NCBI GenBank assembly: GCA_027307115.1
Contig: DAHUXN010000064.1
Coordinates: 1-64,000 of the forward strand
Reading direction: 5' to 3'
Source: Acidobacteriota bacterium
GTDB taxonomy: Bacteria > Acidobacteriota > Terriglobia > Acidiferrales > UBA7541
Length of the DNA stretch: 64,000 nt
The notes below the pieces were generated by a model, which was not told the origin of the DNA, searched no databases, and saw only the letters and a program-made list of their open reading frames with translations. The stretch's first letter is position 1. The number at the start of each line of letters is the position of its first letter. Shown one piece after another: positions 58,473 to 64,000 of the stretch. The position numbers and the translations under genes were made by a program.

Positions 58473-60344
58473 ATGCGAATCCAACTGCAACTTGCCCTTT
58501 TTGCCGTGAGTGTTTTCTGCTGCGCTGCGATTGTGTGCGCGCAGGCTAAACCACAACAGCCGCCAACACCCCGCGAATATTCATCGGCAGGCGAGATTTC
58601 TCATCCGGCGTGGCCGCCCGCGGCAGTGCGCGGAGCGCATGCAATGGTGGTGAGCGACGAGGGGCTGGGTTCGGAAGCGGGCGTGGAGATTTTGAAGAAG
58701 GGCGGCAACGCCGTGGACGCCGCAGTGGCGGTGGGATTTGCGTTGGCGGTGGTAGAGCCCGAAGCGGGAAATATCGGCGGCGGCGGTTTCATGCTGGTGC
58801 GCATGGCGGACGGGCGGGCGCGATTCGTTGACTACCGCGAAGAGGCGCCCGGACGCGCGACGCGCAATATGTACGTGGGAGCGGATGGAAAAGTGGTGCC
58901 CGGCAGGTCGACGCTTGGGTATCTTTCCGTCGGCGTGCCAGGAACCGTGGCGGGGATGGCGTTTGCACAAAAGCATTTCGGCAAACTCACTCTGGCCGAG
59001 GATATGGCGCCGGCGATCCGGCTGGCGAAAGACGGCTTTCCTCTTGGCGCGAAGCTCGCGGGAACCTTGCGCGGGTCGGCGGACCGGCTGGGGCAATTTC
59101 CAAACAGCAAGAGAATCTTCCTAAAGGGCGGGGCGCTGTATTCGGCGGGAGAAATTTTTCGCCAGCCAGAGCTGGCCGCGACGCTCGAGCGCATCGCTAA
59201 GAATGGACCCAGCGAATTTTACGCCGGGAAGACAGCGCAGGATTTGACCGCGCAGATGGCGCGACACGGCGGCTTGATTACGATGCAGGACCTGGCGAAG
59301 TATCGCGTGCATCTGCGCGAGCCTCTCGAAGGAACGTACACTGCGCGCGGCGCGAAGTGGACGATCATCAGCAGCCCGCCGCCGAGTTCGGGCGGGATAG
59401 CGATTCTGGAAGCGCTGAATATTCTGGAGCCATACAAACTGAAATCGTGGGACGACGCGCAGTCGGTGCACCTGGTGGTGGAAGCGATGCGGCGGGCGTT
59501 TGCGGATCGCGCGACATTTTTGGGCGATTCGGATTTCGCGCATGTGCCAGTGGCGGGGCTGCTGAGCGAGAAGTACGCGGCCGAGCGGCGCGCCACGATT
59601 GATCCACGAGAAGCCAGTTCGAGCAAGCAAATCGGCGCCGGCGATCCTGCGCCGTTCGATCATCTTCAAGCAACGCCAGCGGAAGGGACTCCCGGCGGCA
59701 GCGCGATCGAGAAACTTTCGCCCGAGGCTGCGGCGGCGTGGATGGAAGCGGCGGCGCAAAAATCGGGGCACACGACGCATTATTCCGTGGTGGATGCCGC
59801 GGGAAACGCAGTCTCGAATACATACACATTGAACGACAGCTACGGTTCCGCGGTCACAACGACGGACGGATTCTTGCTGAATGATGAGATGGATGATTTC
59901 ACGAGCCAGCCTGGAACGCCGAATATGTTTGGCCTGCTGCAATCGGAAGCGAACGCGATTGCACCGGGACATCGGCCATTAAGCTCGATGATGCCGACAA
60001 TTGTGCTGCGCGACGGGAAATTGAGCTTTGTGACGGGCTCGCCGGGCGGGCCGCGAATTATTTCGGCGACGCTGCTGAGTATTCTGAACTGGGCGTGGCT
60101 GGGAATGGACGCGCAGGCGGCGATTAACGCGCCGCGTTTTCACCAGCAATGGATGCCGGATATAGTGCTGATTGAACCGCCGTTTCCGGATGCCATCGCG
60201 AACGATTTGGAGCAGCGCGGATATCATCTTGCGACACGTCGCGGGTGGATCGGCGAAGTCGAGGCAATTGGAATTGATCCCAAGACGGGCGAGCGGCTGG
60301 GCGCGCCTGACCCGCGTCGGCAGGGCGCGGCACGCGGGTATTGA
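58473..60344 (+). CDS. ggt: Gamma-glutamyltransferase
   Basis: 623-residue periplasmic Ntn-hydrolase that breaks down glutathione and other gamma-glutamyl compounds. N-terminal signal (LALFAVSVFCCAAIVCAQ), large-subunit block GGNAVDAAVAVGFALAVVEP, then GNIGGGGFMLV. The catalytic threonine of the small subunit lies in SGHTTHYSVVDAAGN, with NDEMDDFT and the lid region after it. An insert of about 30-40 residues before the cleavage site (GDPAPFDHLQATPAEGTPGG) makes it longer than the E. coli enzyme. ATG 58473 is preferred over a longer frame with no signal. It starts 78 bases after the mqnD-like gene. Confidence 0.95.
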   Translation: MRIQLQLALFAVSVFCCAAIVCAQAKPQQPPTPREYSSAGEISHPAWPPAAVRGAHAMVVSDEGLGSEAGVEILKKGGNAVDAAVAVGFALAVVEPEAGNIGGGGFMLVRMADGRARFVDYREEAPGRATRNMYVGADGKVVPGRSTLGYLSVGVPGTVAGMAFAQKHFGKLTLAEDMAPAIRLAKDGFPLGAKLAGTLRGSADRLGQFPNSKRIFLKGGALYSAGEIFRQPELAATLERIAKNGPSEFYAGKTAQDLTAQMARHGGLITMQDLAKYRVHLREPLEGTYTARGAKWTIISSPPPSSGGIAILEALNILEPYKLKSWDDAQSVHLVVEAMRRAFADRATFLGDSDFAHVPVAGLLSEKYAAERRATIDPREASSSKQIGAGDPAPFDHLQATPAEGTPGGSAIEKLSPEAAAAWMEAAAQKSGHTTHYSVVDAAGNAVSNTYTLNDSYGSAVTTTDGFLLNDEMDDFTSQPGTPNMFGLLQSEANAIAPGHRPLSSMMPTIVLRDGKLSFVTGSPGGPRIISATLLSILNWAWLGMDAQAAINAPRFHQQWMPDIVLIEPPFPDAIANDLEQRGYHLATRRGWIGEVEAIGIDPKTGERLGAPDPRRQGAARGY

Positions 60345-60472
60345 CGCGAGCGAGTTTTCCACAGACCATAGAGAGCCGGTGTACCGCGATTGCGTTGTGA
60401 TTGCAATGTGATCGACCGCGCCGAATTGTCTGCGGCGCTTCGTGCACCGCAGAAAAACAAAACACTCAAACC

Positions 60473-61327
60473 ATGCAGCGCGTCTTCTCCACCTACCGAT
60501 ACTCGACCCAGCCGCTGACTTCCGTATTGCTGGCGGAAATCGCGCAGGCGGGAATATCGCAAGTGGAAATTTACTGCACGCCGGTGCACGTCAATTACCG
60601 CTCGATTGAAACCATCCGCACGGTCGCTGAATGGGTCCGCGAACACGGACTGACGATTCATTCGTTGCATTCGCCGACGGAGCGCGATCTGCTGCCGGGC
60701 AAGCGCGAAAGCGGGATCCCCATTTCAATTTCAGATCCGGAGCGCGTACGGCGCGTGGATGCCGTGGATGAAGTAAAACGGACGCTCGAAATCGCCGAGC
60801 AGATTCCGTTCAAATACCTGGTGCAGCATATCGGGGGCGGGCGCGAAGGACGCGACCAACGCAAAATCGACGCGGCGTTTAATTCCCTGGAACATTTGAC
60901 TATATTCGCGAAGCAACGCGGCGTTTCGATACTGCTGGAGAACACACCGGGCGAACTGGGAGCGCCGTCGAGCTTGCGGCATTTCGTCAAGGATACGCGG
61001 CTGGATTTGAAATTCTGCTTCGACATCGGACACGCGCACATGGAAGACGGGATCGCGATCAGCTTCGAGGCAATGCAAGATTTGGTGGCGGAGGCGCACG
61101 TCCACGACAACCACGGCGAGAAGGATGAGCACCTGGTTCCCTACAACGGAAAGATTGATTGGGATGCGGCGTTGGGAATTTTGGCGTCAGCGCCGAACCC
61201 GCTGCCGATGGTGCTGGAACTTCGCGAGCAATCAGCGAGCGCGCCGTCGCTGGCCGATGCGACCGCGGCGTTTGAGAAGCTAGAACAGGGTTTAGCGGCG
61301 AAGCGGGCGGCCGCGCATAAGGGATGA
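60473..61327 (+). CDS. Sugar phosphate isomerase/epimerase (AP-endonuclease 2 fold)
   Basis: 284-residue TIM-barrel protein. It has the metal-binding pattern of the family: IYCTPVHVNY, QHIGGGREG, LLENTPGELG, FDIGHAHMEDG and HVHDNHGEKDEHL. Members include inosose and hydroxypyruvate isomerases and DNA endonuclease IV relatives, so a xylose-isomerase-like activity on a small sugar or sugar acid is likely but not resolved. ATG 60473 gives the conserved N-terminus. It lies about 130 bases after ggt on the same strand. Confidence 0.85.
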   Translation: MQRVFSTYRYSTQPLTSVLLAEIAQAGISQVEIYCTPVHVNYRSIETIRTVAEWVREHGLTIHSLHSPTERDLLPGKRESGIPISISDPERVRRVDAVDEVKRTLEIAEQIPFKYLVQHIGGGREGRDQRKIDAAFNSLEHLTIFAKQRGVSILLENTPGELGAPSSLRHFVKDTRLDLKFCFDIGHAHMEDGIAISFEAMQDLVAEAHVHDNHGEKDEHLVPYNGKIDWDAALGILASAPNPLPMVLELREQSASAPSLADATAAFEKLEQGLAAKRAAAHKG

Positions 61328-61399
61328 AAGCAGTGATGAGTGACGGGCAAGTGACCAGCAAAAGATAACGGCGACAACTCAGATGCACCTTTTTTTTTG

Positions 61400-61435
61400 G
61401 CACGGCTGAAACCTGTCAGCGCAGGCAGGCCGTGC
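61400..61435 (+). promoter_or_regulatory. Leader hairpin upstream of asnS
   Basis: GCACGGC (61400-61406) pairs with GCCGTGC (61429-61435), with a nested CCTG/CAGG stem. It follows nine Ts and is 42 bases upstream of the asnS ATG. No T-box-like sequence was found and no terminator tail follows, so it may be an attenuation or stability element. Confidence 0.35.
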
Positions 61436-61476
61436 GCTAACGCGAAGCTTCTAGAAAATATCTTCTCGAAAGGCGA

Positions 61477-62784
61477 ATGGTTATGCCGGTGGTGAGCATC
61501 GAGCACGTGGGCCAGCATGTTGGCGCGGAGGTGACGATTCGCGGATGGCTTTACAATTTGCGCGAGTCGGGGAAACTGCTGTTTCCAATTTTTCGCGACG
61601 GCACGGGAATAATCCAGGGTGTAGTTTCGCAGAAGGAGCATGCAGGCGCGTTCAACGCAGCGAAAGGGCTGACGCAGGAATCGAGCGTGATTGTGACAGG
61701 CACGGTGCGGGCGGAGGCGCGCGCGCCGGGAGGATTCGAGCTGCACGTGAGCGGCGTGGAGGTGGTGCAGCGCGTGCCCGAGTCCAAGCCCTTTCCGATT
61801 CAGCTTAAAGAGCACGGCGTCGATTTTCTGCTCGACCAGCGGCATCTGTGGATTCGCACACCGCGGCAGGCGGCGATTCTGCGGATTCGCGCGGAGGCGG
61901 AACGCGCGGCGCGGAACTTCATGGACAGCCAGGACTACACGCTGACCGACGCGCCGATTTTTACGCCGGCCGCGTGCGAAGGCACGACGACGCTCTTTGA
62001 AGTGGATTACATTGACGACCAGAAAGCGTATTTGACGCAATCAGGTCAGCTTTACGTGGAAGCGACAGCGGCAGCGTTGGGGAAAGTTTATTGCTTTGGG
62101 CCTACATTTCGCGCGGAGAAATCGAAGACACGCAGGCACCTGACGGAATTCTGGATGCTGGAGCCGGAAGCGGCATACGCGCACCTCGAAGACATGATGG
62201 TCCTCGGCGAAGGGCTTGTGAGCGCGGTGGTGCAATCGGTGGTGAAGAATCGCGCGCGCGAGCTGGAAATGGTAAAGCGCGACGTGAGCAAACTTGAAAA
62301 CATCAAGCCGCCGTTTCCGCGGATCATGTATGACGAAGCGATAAAAGTCCTGCAGAAAAACGGGAATCCAGCGAAGTGGGGGGACGATTTTGGCGGCGAT
62401 GAAGAGACCATCATTTCGAAGGAATTCGACAAGCCGGTGATTATTCACCGCTATCCCGCGGCGATGAAGGCTTTTTATATGGCGACGGACGAGGCGCGGC
62501 CGGAATTGTCGCTGAGCTTTGACATGATCGCGCCGGAGGGCTACGGCGAAATTATCGGCGGCGGCGAACGTTTGTCGAGTTACGAAACGGTGGTGGAGCG
62601 ACTGCGGAAGGACAATTTGCCGGAGGAATCGTTCCAGTGGTATCTCGATTTGCGGCGTTATGGCAGCGTGCCGCACGCGGGGTTTGGATTAGGCCTGGAA
62701 CGCACCGTCGCGTGGATTTGCGGAACGGAGCACATTCGCGAAGTGATCCCCTTTCCCCGCATGCTGTACCGTGTATATCCTTAG
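61477..62784 (+). CDS. asnS: Asparaginyl-tRNA synthetase
   Basis: Class IIb tRNA synthetase of 435 residues charging tRNA-Asn. The OB-fold anticodon domain ([24 protein letters not shown]) and the catalytic motifs [38 protein letters not shown] and [27 protein letters not shown] (motif 3) are complete. Its presence means this organism charges asparagine directly. Start ATG 61477 with AAAGG close upstream; ATG 61483 is possible. Confidence 0.95.
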   Translation: MVMPVVSIEHVGQHVGAEVTIRGWLYNLRESGKLLFPIFRDGTGIIQGVVSQKEHAGAFNAAKGLTQESSVIVTGTVRAEARAPGGFELHVSGVEVVQRVPESKPFPIQLKEHGVDFLLDQRHLWIRTPRQAAILRIRAEAERAARNFMDSQDYTLTDAPIFTPAACEGTTTLFEVDYIDDQKAYLTQSGQLYVEATAAALGKVYCFGPTFRAEKSKTRRHLTEFWMLEPEAAYAHLEDMMVLGEGLVSAVVQSVVKNRARELEMVKRDVSKLENIKPPFPRIMYDEAIKVLQKNGNPAKWGDDFGGDEETIISKEFDKPVIIHRYPAAMKAFYMATDEARPELSLSFDMIAPEGYGEIIGGGERLSSYETVVERLRKDNLPEESFQWYLDLRRYGSVPHAGFGLGLERTVAWICGTEHIREVIPFPRMLYRVYP

Positions 62785-62826
62785 GGCTGCTTCGCCTGCC
62801 TGTTTCTTCAGGGGGACAAGCATCGC

Positions 62827-63738
62827 ATGGCGCAAAAAATTCGCATTCTCGGTGTGCCGATGGACTTGGGGGCCAGCCGGCGTGGTGTGGACATGGGACC
62901 GTCCGCGCTGCGCGTGGCAGGGCTGCAAGCAAGGCTGAAACAGCTTGGTTACCAAGTGGAGGATATTGGCAACATCGCGGTGAAGCAGCCGGAAGAGCAG
63001 CACTACGGCGACAAGCGCGCGAAGTATCTGAAGGAAATCGCGGAGACTTGCCAGGGCCTCGCGGAGACGGTGGAGAAAACTCTGGGCGATGAAATGCTGC
63101 CGATGGTGCTGGGCGGCGATCACTCGATTGCGGCGGGGTCAGTGGCAGGCGTTTCGTCCTTTTACCGCAAACAATCGAAACGCATCGGCTTTATCTGGCT
63201 GGACGCGCACGGCGACATGAATACGCCGGACACGAGCCCTTCGGGGAACGTCCATGGAATGCCGCTGGCGTCGATCATGGGATACGGCGCGCCGGAGTTG
63301 ACGGAGATTTGCGGATTCAAGCCGAAGGTGGAACCGAGAAACATTGCGATGGTGGGAATTCGCGAACTGGACGCGAAGGAACGCAAGCTGGTGAAAGAAT
63401 CCGGCGTACACGTTTTCACGATGCGCGAAATTGACGAGCGCGGGATGCGCGACGTGATGGCGGAAGCTTTGCGGTTCGCGACCGACGACACAAATGGTGT
63501 GGCGGTGAGTTTGGATATGGATTTTCTGGATCCGTCGGAGGCGCCGGGCGTGGGCACTCCGGTGCGCGGCGGCGTGACGTATCGCGAGGCGCATCTGGCG
63601 CTGGAAATGATTGCGGACAGCCGCGCGCTGGTGTCGTTTGAGCTGGTGGAAATCAATCCGGTGATTGATCTGCATAATAAGACGGCGACGCTAGGAGTGG
63701 AATTGATGCTGTCGGGGCTGGGAAAGAAGATTTTGTGA
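62827..63738 (+). CDS. rocF: Arginase
   Basis: Manganese enzyme of 303 residues that hydrolyses arginine to ornithine and urea. Metal ligands are in GGDHS, DAHGDMN and SLDMDFLDPSEAPGVGTP; the substrate loop STSGNVHG-like part reads SPSGNVHGMPLA. Length is normal for bacterial arginases. GGGGGA lies about 10 bases upstream of ATG 62827. It starts 42 bases after asnS and 51 before ddl, so it may be co-transcribed with them, but no urea or ornithine genes are seen. Confidence 0.96.
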   Translation: MAQKIRILGVPMDLGASRRGVDMGPSALRVAGLQARLKQLGYQVEDIGNIAVKQPEEQHYGDKRAKYLKEIAETCQGLAETVEKTLGDEMLPMVLGGDHSIAAGSVAGVSSFYRKQSKRIGFIWLDAHGDMNTPDTSPSGNVHGMPLASIMGYGAPELTEICGFKPKVEPRNIAMVGIRELDAKERKLVKESGVHVFTMREIDERGMRDVMAEALRFATDDTNGVAVSLDMDFLDPSEAPGVGTPVRGGVTYREAHLALEMIADSRALVSFELVEINPVIDLHNKTATLGVELMLSGLGKKIL

Positions 63739-63789
63739 CGACTCTCAGGATTCTCACGCACGTGATTTTCAATACTTTGACCAATACCA

Positions 63790-64000
63790 ATGGCTAACAA
63801 CAAGAGATTGCGAATCGGGATTCTGTTTGGCGGACGTTCAGGGGAGCATGAGGTTTCATTGGCTTCGGCGGCCTCGGTGATACGCGCGTTGGATACGGAA
63901 AAATATGAGGCGGTACCCATTGGGATAACGAAGGACGGGCGTTGGCTGGTGGGAACGAGCGCGGCGCAGAAATTGTTGCCGGAAGTGCTGAAGACGGGCG
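63790..64000 (+). CDS. ddl: D-alanine-D-alanine ligase, N-terminal part
   Basis: First 70 codons of Ddl, which joins two D-alanines for peptidoglycan; the rest lies beyond the right edge. [21 protein letters not shown] is the family N-terminal phosphate/nucleotide block ([11 protein letters not shown]). The start ATG 63790 has no clear Shine-Dalgarno. Nothing beyond the ATP-grasp N-domain can be judged. Confidence 0.95.
   Translation, partial: MANNKRLRIGILFGGRSGEHEVSLASAASVIRALDTEKYEAVPIGITKDGRWLVGTSAAQKLLPEVLKTG

Noticed and set aside
61397-61416. Sigma-54 -24 box TTGGCACG upstream of asnS
   Set aside because: There is no GC element at the expected -12 position; the region is better explained by the leader hairpin.
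1-64000. CRISPR array, intact insertion sequence or prophage
   Set aside because: No repeat-spacer pattern, transposase or integrase was seen anywhere in the window.

Overview
The window looks like a piece of chromosome from a soil-type Acidobacteriota (Koribacter/Terriglobia-like) bacterium. This is an inference. It rests on the GC-rich sequence, the Gram-negative lipopolysaccharide export genes, a large Oar-like TonB-dependent receptor with a carboxypeptidase-regulatory domain, a secreted VWFA protein of the type common in acidobacteria, an LptC-LptA-like fusion, and a futalosine-pathway MqnD-like protein. No 16S gene is present, so the assignment is not proven. About 65 protein genes, one tRNA and one tRNA remnant were found. 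There is no CRISPR array and no intact transposase or integrase.

Left third (1-30118). A truncated MmeI-like methylase/restriction gene at the edge and a site-2 protease gene are followed by a long minus-strand series: lptCA-lptB-rpoN-rapZ, then msbA-yicC-gmk-rpoZ-coaBC, then a uracil-DNA glycosylase, a DMT exporter and priA. An isolated DUF5677-like gene with its own terminator lies upstream. A divergent pair (a GAF-GGDEF diguanylate cyclase and a RodZ-like cell-shape protein) follows, with near-consensus promoters. Next come a nucleoside salvage operon (metallophosphoesterase, pyrimidine phosphorylase, NupC, PNP, cytidine deaminase, exported SAH/MTA-type deaminase) and a coupled moaDE-VWFA-suhB operon.

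Middle (30119-41345). After a TIGR01777 epimerase and a bidirectional terminator there is an ECF sigma/anti-sigma pair. It is divergent from a three-gene secreted cassette: an Ig-repeat lipoprotein, a small exported protein and a matrixin-like metalloprotease, joined by ATGA overlaps. A stretch bounded by an intact tRNA-Glu (40310-40384) and a same-orientation 3' tRNA-Glu remnant (about 37779-37819) resembles an old tRNA-targeted insertion. It carries an M20 peptidase, an ICMT-like methyltransferase and two very small genes with strong ribosome binding sites.

Right third (40565-64000). A complete isc operon runs iscR-S-U-A-hscB-hscA-fdx-iscX and ends in a yfiT-like gene. HscB has an N-terminal zinc ribbon like the mitochondrial protein. 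A BlaI/M56 regulator pair sits just upstream of the TonB receptor, with no beta-lactamase nearby. The rest is mostly metabolism and envelope: a TSUP exporter, a glutaredoxin fusion, DinB, a receiver-only protein, secreted and outer-membrane proteins, MqnD, gamma-glutamyltransferase, a TIM-barrel isomerase, AsnRS, arginase and the start of ddl. The two candidates most worth follow-up as possible undescribed systems are the sigma-controlled Ig/metalloprotease cassette and the tRNA-Glu-bounded segment.
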